DNA of 8,391 nt from Maritimibacter sp. (GTDB lineage Bacteria > Pseudomonadota > Alphaproteobacteria > Rhodobacterales > Rhodobacteraceae), in contig JAGRMP010000302.1 in the NCBI GenBank assembly GCA_020441225.1, forward strand, positions 1 through 8,391, given 5' to 3'. Shown one piece after another: positions 1-6,370 of this stretch. The translations under genes were made by a program, and so were the position numbers. The first letter of the stretch is position 1; each line of letters opens with the position of its first letter. The notes beneath the pieces are model-generated. The model had not been told where the DNA came from and did not search any database. It worked only from the letters and a program-made list of their open reading frames with translations.

Positions 1-2
1 AC

Positions 3-503
3 TACCGCTCGGTGATGCCCACGAACCTCTACGGGCCCGGCGACAACTTTCACCCCGAAAACAGCCATGTGCTGCCCGCGCTCATCCGCCGGTTCCACGA
101 GGCGGCGCAGGACGGGCGCGAGGAGGTCGTGGTCTGGGGCACGGGGACACCGATGCGCGAGTTCCTGCATGTCGATGACATGGCCGAGGCCTCTCTGTTC
201 GTGCTCGACCTCGACCGCGCGGCCTACGAGGCGGAGACCGAACCGATGCTGTCCCATATCAACGTGGGCACCGGGTCCGACGTCACCATTCGCGCGCTTG
301 CCGAGACGATCGCCCGGGTGACCGGCTATGCAGGCCGGATCACTTTCGACAGTTCGAAACCTGACGGCACGCCGCGCAAGCTGATGGATGTCAGCCGGCT
401 CGCCCGGATGGGGTGGCAGGCGCGCGTGGGCCTCGAAGAGGGGATCCGCGAAACCTACGACTGGTTTCTCGATCAGGGCCTGGACAGGTTGCGGCAGGTC
501 TGA
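3..503 (+). CDS. fcl: GDP-L-fucose synthase, C-terminal part (5' end outside window)
   Basis: This enzyme epimerises and reduces GDP-4-keto-6-deoxy-D-mannose to GDP-L-fucose with NADPH in the cytoplasm, supplying fucose for surface glycans. The frame is open from the window edge, and 166 residues are visible of a family length of about 310-320. Visible hallmarks are [19 protein letters not shown] (residues 5-23 of the fragment), then [36 protein letters not shown] and [15 protein letters not shown], all in family order. His22 and Arg30 of the fragment align with E. coli Fcl His179 and Arg187, known active-site residues. The N-terminal Rossmann motif and the catalytic Ser-Tyr-Lys lie upstream and cannot be checked. 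The C-terminus ends in the usual amphipathic helix ([11 protein letters not shown]). The gene is followed by a hairpin and a convergent gene, so it probably ends a sugar-nucleotide operon arriving from the left; a gmd partner upstream would be expected. The family assignment is close to certain. Confidence 0.96.
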   Translation, partial: YRSVMPTNLYGPGDNFHPENSHVLPALIRRFHEAAQDGREEVVVWGTGTPMREFLHVDDMAEASLFVLDLDRAAYEAETEPMLSHINVGTGSDVTIRALAETIARVTGYAGRITFDSSKPDGTPRKLMDVSRLARMGWQARVGLEEGIRETYDWFLDQGLDRLRQV

Positions 504-522
504 CCTGGGGGGCACGGACGAC

Positions 523-551
523 GGCCCGCGCGACGGCGCGTCGCACGGGCC
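523..551. terminator. Hairpin between convergent genes, likely bidirectional terminator
   Basis: GGCCCG (523-528) pairs with CGGGCC (546-551), and GCGACG (530-535) pairs with CGTCGC (539-544) around a GCG loop. One C/A mismatch separates the two stem parts, giving 12 base pairs in all. The hairpin starts 19 bases after the stop of the fucose synthase gene and lies about 105 bases beyond the stop of the convergent tailspike-like gene. There is no run of T after either arm, so this is not a classic intrinsic terminator. Its position makes transcription-end or RNA-stabilising function the best guess. Confidence 0.45.
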
Positions 552-656
552 TGGCGTCGGTCGTTCCGGGGGCATTGCGAGCGCGCACCGGCGCGGCGTT
601 CGAGATATCGGTCCGGGCGGGGCGTTGTGCGAGGGCTCCGACGTCGCGGCCCGGGA

Positions 657-2576
657 TCACACCGGCAGGAACGACCCTTCGTTGTGCGAAACGATCTGGT
701 ACTTTGCCGTCCCGTCCTTGTCGGCCTCGACCTGGAGAAATTTGTCCGCATCAACCGAGAAGGTGAAGGTCGCGGTGCCGAGCGAGCCGGTTGAGCGGCC
801 GAGGCTTACGGCTTCGAACTGATCGTTGGCGACGCCGAACCGGATCATGAACAGTTCGGTCACGGTCCCGTTGACCCCAACCGCGTTCTCGTAATGCGTG
901 CACAGCACGATTGCCGCGCCGCCGAGTTGCGAGTTTACACGGAGTTGCTTGTTGAGCCCCTGCGGCGTCGTCGGCAAACCGGTCTGGAACACGTGGTCGT
1001 GGATGCGCAGCGCGGTCGACAGGGTCTTGTCACCGTACATGTAGCTGCAGCGGTAGAGATCGATGTTGCCGCCGTCGAAGGAACAGGGATTGTTCGGGGT
1101 GATGCAGGCGTGGAACGTGGCATTGAACCCGGAGGTGAACGTGAACGAACTTCCGAAACCGCCAGAGACGAACTTGCAGGAATAAAACCCAGCGGCGCCG
1201 GAGCGATTGACGGCGTTCACGTGGTCGCCGGTATTGGCCTCGAAATAGACCCCGAAAAATCCTGCTGTCGGATATCCGACATAGCCCGCGTTCGCCGTCA
1301 GCACGACAGCATCACCCGCGCAGCCTTCGATCACGCCGCCATGCACGAAGACGTCGCCGCTTTCGGCGCGGATCGCGATGCCGTTGCCGGAAATATTTGT
1401 GAAATTGCAGCTGTTGAAATTGAAAGCGTAGGACCAGTAGGGCTTGTCGCTGTTCGACTGCTTCAGCTCCACGGCGGATTCGTTGACCGTGAGCGAGGTG
1501 AAGGTGCAGCTGTTGAAATTGACGTTGAACCCCCGATAGTTGAGGACCGCATGGTCGGCCGTGAAGGCATCGAACACGCAGCTTGAGATCTCGGTGTCGT
1601 TCTGGGAATAGAGATAGGTCGGGTCGGTCGTAAGCGCGTCCGGCAGGCCGTTCTGGATGATGCACAGCGGCTCGGCGCCGGCCGTGGTGAAGTAGATCCC
1701 GTTGAACACGATTTTCCCGCGCGGGAAGAAGCCTGCGGAGGGGATGCCGTTGAGGACGAAACCGGCCCCGGTGTGTCCGATCAGCACCCTCGGAAAACCG
1801 TCGCCTTCCAGCCGCATGTTGCGCGAGATCGAAACCGGGTCGGTCAACAGGTAGTTGCCTGACGGGATCACGAGCTGCGGCCAATCCGTGTCGCTGGTGT
1901 AAAGCGCGGCGATGGCATCGACCGCGGTCTGGAACGCCGGCGCGTCATTGGCGACCCCGTCGCCGAGGGCCCCGAACGCCCTTACGTTCAGCTTGCCGAA
2001 AATGGGGCGCACGTAGAGTTTGACCCCACCTGCGGTCGTCAGGTGATGATCTGTCGCCGCGGACTCGGCGACTTCGTAGATGAACCCTTCGGTAAGGGTC
2101 CGGATCGTTCGACCGGCGACGATGCTGCTGATCTCGCCTGTCGCGTAGGTCAGGGTGCTGTCGACCTGCAGTTCGGTGATGTTCGGGCGGTAGATACCGT
2201 TCGGATTCAGCCCGAGTGCGATCTCGGCTGTGTTGCCCTGGATGGCGCGGGTCATGCTGTCGAGCTGGTCTTCGAGTTCGCTCGCCGTGGAGCCGAGCCC
2301 CTGCCAGGCCTGGTCGACCGTGATCGCCCGCTGCACCGTCAGCGTTTCGCCGTCATGGGCGGTCGCGGCCGCAGGCGTCAGAAAGACCGTCCCCGACGTG
2401 GTCGGCCCTTCGGGGACCACCGAGAAATCCGCCGGAGCCGCGGCGACCGCGATCCCGTCACCGTCCGTGTAATACACTTCGATTTCACTGGAGGCGGTGT
2501 ATTCGAAGGGAGCGTCATACGGGCCGATGCCGGAAATCGTGTAGGTCGGTGCGGGGGTGTAGGCGCTGGTGGTCAT
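657..2576 (-). CDS. Phage tailspike-like beta-helix protein (tail-fibre N-module plus pectate-lyase-3 fold)
   Basis: Predicted 639-residue protein, probably binding or cleaving a surface polysaccharide. Residues 1-112 resemble the N-terminal module of podovirus-type tail fibres and tailspikes (YTISGIGPYDAPFEY, then FSVVPEGPTTSGTVFLTPA, TLTVQRAITVDQAWQG and the coil-forming ELEDQLDSMTRAIQ). Residues about 127-190 form a spike-type linker (GIYRPNITELQV to GGVKLYVRP). Residues 196-260 carry the pectate-lyase-3 signature: NVRAFGALGDGVANDAPAFQ, LVIPSGNYLLTDPVSI, then MRLEGDG. A beta-helix runs to about residue 515, with repeated FNSC-F-T turns. The last 95 residues are beta-rich and may help trimerise or bind glycan. 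No signal peptide or membrane segment is visible. The ATG at 2576 has ACGAGG eight bases upstream (2585-2590). The frame stays open back to 3599, but that stretch is Arg/Gly/Pro-rich and antisense to another gene, so it was excluded. No phage structural genes flank it. GC is locally low (about 43% at 1381-1440), which hints at transfer. Fold is fairly certain; enzyme activity is not. Confidence 0.85.
   Translation of the reverse strand: MTTSAYTPAPTYTISGIGPYDAPFEYTASSEIEVYYTDGDGIAVAAAPADFSVVPEGPTTSGTVFLTPAAATAHDGETLTVQRAITVDQAWQGLGSTASELEDQLDSMTRAIQGNTAEIALGLNPNGIYRPNITELQVDSTLTYATGEISSIVAGRTIRTLTEGFIYEVAESAATDHHLTTAGGVKLYVRPIFGKLNVRAFGALGDGVANDAPAFQTAVDAIAALYTSDTDWPQLVIPSGNYLLTDPVSISRNMRLEGDGFPRVLIGHTGAGFVLNGIPSAGFFPRGKIVFNGIYFTTAGAEPLCIIQNGLPDALTTDPTYLYSQNDTEISSCVFDAFTADHAVLNYRGFNVNFNSCTFTSLTVNESAVELKQSNSDKPYWSYAFNFNSCNFTNISGNGIAIRAESGDVFVHGGVIEGCAGDAVVLTANAGYVGYPTAGFFGVYFEANTGDHVNAVNRSGAAGFYSCKFVSGGFGSSFTFTSGFNATFHACITPNNPCSFDGGNIDLYRCSYMYGDKTLSTALRIHDHVFQTGLPTTPQGLNKQLRVNSQLGGAAIVLCTHYENAVGVNGTVTELFMIRFGVANDQFEAVSLGRSTGSLGTATFTFSVDADKFLQVEADKDGTAKYQIVSHNEGSFLPV
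1406..1522. repeat. 18-bp direct repeat inside the beta-helix coding region
   Basis: TGCAGCTGTTGAAATTGA occurs exactly at 1406-1423 and again at 1505-1522. The copies are 99 bases (33 codons) apart, in the same frame. On the coding (minus) strand they encode the NFNSC turns at residues 353-357 and 386-390. This looks like duplicated beta-helix coils, not a mobile or regulatory repeat. Confidence 0.7.
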
Positions 2577-2867
2577 GTGGCGGGCCTCGTGGCTGTAAGA
2601 ATTGATCTCCGGCTTGCCCGGACGGGCAGGCGCGAAAGCTGGATGGGCGGCAGGTCGGCGCACGGGCTCATCTGTCCCGCGACTGGTCAGGCTGAACGAC
2701 GCTTTTCCAGCGCATATTGCCGAGCAAATCCGAAGCAACGATGGTTGCGGCGCGCGCTGGGTTAACCATTGGGCCCGGCCTGGGCCCGCGCCCGTGCAAA
2801 TCGGGCCGCCGGGCGTCAAGTCAGGTTCGGGTTGCGCAGGTGCGCCGGGTCGCCCTATTGGTTGGCC
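2577..2867. other. Divergent intergenic region, 291 bp, with only weak promoter candidates
   Basis: This gap separates the tailspike-like gene (-) from a nucleotidyltransferase-like gene (+) and should hold promoters for both. On the minus strand TTGCTT (2733-2738), a 16-base spacer and TATGCG (2711-2716) could be a weak sigma-70-type promoter for the tailspike-like gene, with a leader of about 130 bases. A short inverted repeat, TGCCCG-GA-CGGGCA (2615-2628), lies in that leader. Near 2770-2786 there is a GC-rich inverted repeat of two GGGCCC arms. No convincing plus-strand promoter was seen. Confidence 0.3.
2585..2590 (-). promoter_or_regulatory. Ribosome binding site of the tailspike-like gene
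   Basis: ACGAGG on the minus strand lies eight bases before the ATG at 2576. It supports that ATG over the many possible starts further upstream in the long open frame. Confidence 0.55.
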
Positions 2868-4016
2868 ATGGTGGACGACCCTCACGTTCCGGCCGGCGCA
2901 CTTGCAGCCTGTGCCTCGGCGCCCCACCGAGCGGTTCTGGGGCTTGTCCGCGGCGCCATGGGGCGACCGGTCGGTCGGGCGCTCGCCCGCGACCTTGGCG
3001 AGAGCGATCCGCAGGACATCGTGCGGATTGCGACGTTCAACTACGTGCATGTCGTCGTCGCTGCCGGTTTCGAGAGCGCACCGGATCTGGTCGATGCCGT
3101 GCCGGACGACCTCGTGATCTACTTTCGCGAGATGCAGGCGGCGAACCTGCGGCGCAACGCGGCCATCCGCGCGCAGATGCGTGAGGTCGGCGCGGTGCTC
3201 GCGGCCGAAGGTGTTTGTGGCGTCGTGCTGAAAGGCGGGGCCGAACTGCTCGACCCGGTGTTCCCGAACCCGGCTTTCCGGTTTCTGAGCGATCTCGACA
3301 TTCTCCTGCCGGAACCGGACATCGCGAGGATCTTTGCGCGCCTGCGCCGCGATGGGGCCTTCGTGGCCGAGGGGTCCGACATCTCCGAGATTGACAGCCG
3401 GGCACATCACCATTTGCCGCCTCTCGGAGGCCCCGGCTGGCCCGTGCCGCTCGAATTGCACCGGTGGCTGGGACAAGGGGCGTACCGCGATCTTCTCGAC
3501 CCCGGCACGGTTGCTGCCACGGCGCAGCCGTCGGCGAGTGCCGGACTTTTCGTGCCGTCCTCGGCCTATCGCCTCGCGCATCTCGTGCAGCATGCCCAAC
3601 TCCAGCCGCCCAGGTTTCGCGACAGAGACTTCTCGCTCAGGGACACGGTGGAAATGGAGGTGATGCGCCGCAAGTTCGCGCCCCAGGATGTCGCGACCGC
3701 GCGCCGGCTGCTAGACGCCGAAGGCCGCGCCGCCTGGGATGCGCTCGAGGCGACCTGCACGCTGCTGTTTGATGGCTCCGAAGCGGTCGCGGATCTGTCC
3801 CCCGAAGCGCGGGGCTGGGGCGAACGGGCGATCGCGGGGTTCGGGCGGCCCGGTCAGCGCCGGGCCGGGATGCTCGGCCGTTGGGCGGGGTGGTATGCAA
3901 AGGAGCTGCTGAGCAATCCTGAACGGCGGCGGCACTATCTGTCGCAGCTCAGAAAACCGGGCAGCCTGCGCCGCCTGTTGTTCGAACAACGGGACCGCTG
4001 GCGACGCACCCGTTGA
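2868..4016 (+). CDS. Nucleotidyltransferase family protein (PF14907-type), first copy
   Basis: Predicted 382-residue cytoplasmic protein with the nucleotidyltransferase fold of the PF14907 ('uncharacterised nucleotidyltransferase') kind. Visible family marks: VVLKGGAELL (LKGG at 121-124) ahead of the metal-binding pair in FRFLSDLDILL (Asp142 and Asp144), then LELHRWL (Glu196, His198) and YRLAHLVQHAQL (His242). The C-terminus is basic (KPGSLRRLLFEQRDRWRRTR). The substrate is unknown; relatives occur in polysaccharide loci and in some peptide-modification clusters beside HPr-kinase-like proteins, none of which is seen here. The usual glycine-serine start of the catalytic motif is replaced by an FRFLSD context, so classical nucleotidyl transfer is unproven. 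The ATG at 2868 begins where protein-like sequence starts; its ribosome site is weak, and a GTG at 2871 and an ATG at 2958 are alternatives. It faces a second, diverged family member 119 bases downstream. Confidence 0.8.
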   Translation: MVDDPHVPAGALAACASAPHRAVLGLVRGAMGRPVGRALARDLGESDPQDIVRIATFNYVHVVVAAGFESAPDLVDAVPDDLVIYFREMQAANLRRNAAIRAQMREVGAVLAAEGVCGVVLKGGAELLDPVFPNPAFRFLSDLDILLPEPDIARIFARLRRDGAFVAEGSDISEIDSRAHHHLPPLGGPGWPVPLELHRWLGQGAYRDLLDPGTVAATAQPSASAGLFVPSSAYRLAHLVQHAQLQPPRFRDRDFSLRDTVEMEVMRRKFAPQDVATARRLLDAEGRAAWDALEATCTLLFDGSEAVADLSPEARGWGERAIAGFGRPGQRRAGMLGRWAGWYAKELLSNPERRRHYLSQLRKPGSLRRLLFEQRDRWRRTR

Positions 4017-4135
4017 CCGGCGCATCCGGGTCGGCGGGAATACGCGCGGCGCGGCTCCGGGGGGCGATCACCTTTCGGCGTCAAGGCGGAGCCCCCGGCG
4101 CGTCCCGGCGTCTTGCCGCCCCGGCCCGGGCGCGG

Positions 4136-5218
4136 TCACGGCTCTTTGCCATGAATGTACCGTCGGAAGGCCGTCCTGTAGGTGTTTGCTTCCACGAGTT
4201 TTCTGAGGATCCGGCGTCTGGGTTCGCCGCCCGCGCGCAGGCTGCCGATGGTGTAGTTGAGATGGTTCGCGGCCGATCCCATCTGCCGGAGGACGCGGCT
4301 GTCGCGCTCCATCTGCCGGATCCAACGGGCCGCGTCGAGGCGCGTGAAGAGGCCCGGGGCGGCGAACGGGGGGGGCATGCCGGTGAAGCGTTCCAGGCAA
4401 GCATTGGTGATCTCGAGCGCGGCTGTCCATCCGACGGCGGAAAGATGGTCCTGGATCCAGGACCAGTCGATCTCCGCGCCATGGGACCTGTCGAGGAAGC
4501 GTATGTCGAGCATATCGCGCATCTGCAGCGTCGGGACCAGATAGGTGCCGTTTCCGGCGGGGCCATGCATCATCGCGGTCAGCACCCGGTCCGTCGGCGA
4601 CAGGATCTTTGCACGCCCCATGCCGATCCCGACGGTCTGTGCCCGCTCCCGCAGCATCTCGGGCGGCGCAACGCGCGCATCGGTCCCTGCATAGAGTGCA
4701 TGGTGGAGTTCGACCGCGGCCGGACCACCGGCACCGATCACCGGCATCATGTGCTTGTGCCGCGCGTTGACCTCCGGGTGACCGCGGTCCTGCGGCCCGA
4801 TCCCGGCGAGGTCTTCGAGTGCCGAGAACGCGGGGTCCATCTCGTCGGGTGCCACCAGCAGGTCGATATCCGAGACGAGGCGGGAACCGGAGGTCGGCCA
4901 GAGCCCCGTCGCGAGATGGGACATGCCTTTCAATATGATCGGCTCGATCCCGGCGGCGTTCAGGCGCACCACGACACGTTCCAGCTGGACGAGGAGCGCG
5001 CCATTGCGATCGGTGTTGAGCGCATGCGCGACCGCGAACCCTTCCAGTTCAGCGCGAAAACGAATGCGAGTGTCTTCGTCCAGTGCCGGCCAAACGGCCG
5101 TCGCGAGCAGGTTGCTCCAGCCGAGCAATCGCGGATCGCCCCAGTCCAGGGGCGCCTCACCGCGTCCCGCGATCAGGTGCCCCAGACCATAGACGGCATC
5201 GAGATACTGGCCTCTCAC
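4136..5218 (-). CDS. Nucleotidyltransferase family protein (PF14907-type), second copy
   Basis: Predicted 360-residue cytoplasmic protein, a diverged relative of the gene it converges with. It shows PIILKGMSHLA (LKG at 96-98), a cleaner catalytic motif GSRLVSDIDLLV (Ser116, Asp117, Asp119), AAVELHHALYAG (Glu170, His172, His173) and RVLTAMMHGPAGNG (His218). These are the PF14907 features in the same order as in the neighbour, though overall sequence similarity looks low. The C-terminus is again basic. The GTG at 5218 is chosen as start because AAGGA lies nine bases upstream and conserved-looking sequence (QYLDAVYGLGHLI) begins there. The frame stays open to 5698, but that extension is Arg/Pro/Gly-rich and unlike protein. 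No clear terminator separates the two convergent genes. Substrate unknown; a role in modifying the glycan or a protein of this locus is inference. Confidence 0.8.
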   Translation of the reverse strand: MRGQYLDAVYGLGHLIAGRGEAPLDWGDPRLLGWSNLLATAVWPALDEDTRIRFRAELEGFAVAHALNTDRNGALLVQLERVVVRLNAAGIEPIILKGMSHLATGLWPTSGSRLVSDIDLLVAPDEMDPAFSALEDLAGIGPQDRGHPEVNARHKHMMPVIGAGGPAAVELHHALYAGTDARVAPPEMLRERAQTVGIGMGRAKILSPTDRVLTAMMHGPAGNGTYLVPTLQMRDMLDIRFLDRSHGAEIDWSWIQDHLSAVGWTAALEITNACLERFTGMPPPFAAPGLFTRLDAARWIRQMERDSRVLRQMGSAANHLNYTIGSLRAGGEPRRRILRKLVEANTYRTAFRRYIHGKEP

Positions 5219-5227
5219 CGAGCGTAA

Positions 5228-5232
5228 TCCTT
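5228..5232 (-). promoter_or_regulatory. Ribosome binding site deciding a GTG start
   Basis: AAGGA on the minus strand, nine bases before the GTG at 5218. It fixes the start of the second nucleotidyltransferase-like gene well inside its much longer open frame. Confidence 0.6.
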
Positions 5233-5721
5233 GGTTGCTGTGCGCGATCTGAACAGACGACGACCTTTCTAGTGAGCTGCGCGCCGGGGGTCCATCGGGT
5301 GGCGGCATTCTTCGACGAAATGCGCAAGCCGGATGTCTTGCCGCGGTCCGGGTGGTTCGTGCTTCGGAACGGGTGCCGGGGTAGCGGCGACCGCGCTGTC
5401 GGCGTGTCCGCTCACCCGAACCGGTGTCCTCTTGCACCAGCGTCCGGCCCCAGGGGTCCGCCCGGGATGGGCCGGCGGCCGATTGATGCAGGCGACGCGG
5501 TCCCGGTCTGAGTGCCCGAGCTTCGGCCCGGGCTGGCAGAACGTTTCCGACGGGTTCCAGAAGGCGGCGGGTGTTGAACCCGTCGACCCGGTCGATGCCA
5601 ATGCCGCTGCGGGACCCGGCCGTTCCGCTCGCCATCCAATCAACTGGCGCCGCGCACCGGTATCGCGCGCCAGGAAAGCACTTGCATCCCGGCGTCATGC
5701 CGCGAGACTGAGTGCGGAGAG

Positions 5722-5727
5722 AAAAGG
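5722..5727 (+). promoter_or_regulatory. Ribosome binding site of the NusG-like gene
   Basis: The purine run AAAAGG ends nine bases before the ATG at 5737. It follows GGAGAG (5716-5721), which may add to pairing with 16S rRNA. It supports the ATG over the GTG directly after it. Confidence 0.6.
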
Positions 5728-5736
5728 TCGATTTCG

Positions 5737-6246
5737 ATGGTGCATGTTCCCGGCCAAGCCTGGTTTCTGGCTCAGCTCAAGCCAAACGCCGCACAGATCG
5801 CGGAGACCAACCTGAAGCGGCAGGGTTTCCAGACCTTCTTGCCCAAAGAAGAGGGAACCCGGAAGATCCGCGGGAAGTTCGTGGCCGTAGAGCGTCCGCT
5901 GTTCCCAGGCTACATTTTCGTGGCTTTTGACGTTGCGAGCGGCGGTTGGCGGGCGATCAATTCGACATCGGGGATCACCCGATTGGTGAGTTTCGGGATG
6001 GACCCGGCGCCGGTGCCGCATGAACTGGTCTCGCAGCTGCTGCTTCGATGCGATCAATCCGGAAAGCTCATGCCCGCCAAACTGCTGAAACCCGGAGACC
6101 AGGTGCGGGTCACGCGTGGTCCGTTCACGGAAATCGTTGCCGAGATCGAGAGCCTTGCGCCAGACCGGCGGGTCTGGGTTCTGCTCGAGATCATGGGTGG
6201 GCAGGCCCGGGTCGCGCTCGGAGCCGATCAGGTTCGCGCGATCTAG
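5737..6246 (+). CDS. NusG/RfaH-type transcription elongation (antitermination) factor
   Basis: Predicted 169-residue protein that binds RNA polymerase and alters pausing or termination. The NGN domain covers about residues 8-104, with WFLAQLKPNAAQIAETNLKR, the family core RPLFPGYIFVAFD (53-65) and WRAINSTSGITRLVSFG (71-87). A KOW domain follows at about 118-169 (KPGDQVRVTRGPFTEIVAEI). Length and form match the specialised NusG paralogs (RfaH, LoaP and relatives) that occur in polysaccharide loci, more than housekeeping NusG, which usually neighbours secE and rplK. In this setting it probably helps polymerase read through a long glycan operon. It stands alone between the long control region and a convergent gene, so its target operon is not obvious from the window. 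No convincing ops-type recruitment element was found upstream. Family assignment is strong; the subgroup and target are inference. Confidence 0.92.
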   Translation: MVHVPGQAWFLAQLKPNAAQIAETNLKRQGFQTFLPKEEGTRKIRGKFVAVERPLFPGYIFVAFDVASGGWRAINSTSGITRLVSFGMDPAPVPHELVSQLLLRCDQSGKLMPAKLLKPGDQVRVTRGPFTEIVAEIESLAPDRRVWVLLEIMGGQARVALGADQVRAI

Positions 6247-6370
6247 CCTCGGCCGGGTTGCAAAGGGACAGGACGTTCCGGCCGGCCCGAACCGGGGAAA
6301 TGAACCGCCGAACCATCGTGCCGGCGCAGGATTTCGCAGGGAGACGGCGATGTGCCGACGCCAAGGACCG

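Larger units (their letters stand above)
5219..5736. other. 518-bp region without a credible gene, upstream of both divergent genes
   Basis: Several frames stay open here because of high GC, but every translation is rich in Arg, Pro, Gly and Ala with no recognisable motif. The stretch is best read as the divergent control region of the second nucleotidyltransferase gene (-) and the NusG-like gene (+). No good sigma-70 promoter, riboswitch or RNA gene could be picked out by eye. It is long for a gene gap in such a compact region, so a long leader or a small RNA is possible. Confidence 0.4.

Noticed and set aside
2043..2765. 240-codon plus-strand open frame antisense to the tailspike N-terminus
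   Set aside because: The opposite strand encodes a coherent phage-type module, while this translation is Arg/Gly/Val-rich without domains.
4017..4135. Terminator between the two convergent nucleotidyltransferase-like genes
   Set aside because: CCGGGGG and CCCCCGG arms can pair, but the loop is long, alternative pairings compete and there is no T-run.
5377..5387. CGGGGTAGCGG resembling the ops element (GGCGGTAGNNT) that recruits RfaH
   Set aside because: Only partly matches, and equal or better matches occur by chance on the plus strand inside coding DNA, for example GGCGGTAG at 2186-2193 antisense to the tailspike-like gene. It carries no weight in such GC-rich sequence.
5269..5643. 124-codon open frame on the minus strand in the gap upstream of the NusG-like gene
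   Set aside because: Its translation is rich in Pro, Ala, Arg and Gly, has no recognisable motif, and no convincing ribosome site was identified. High GC keeps most frames open here.
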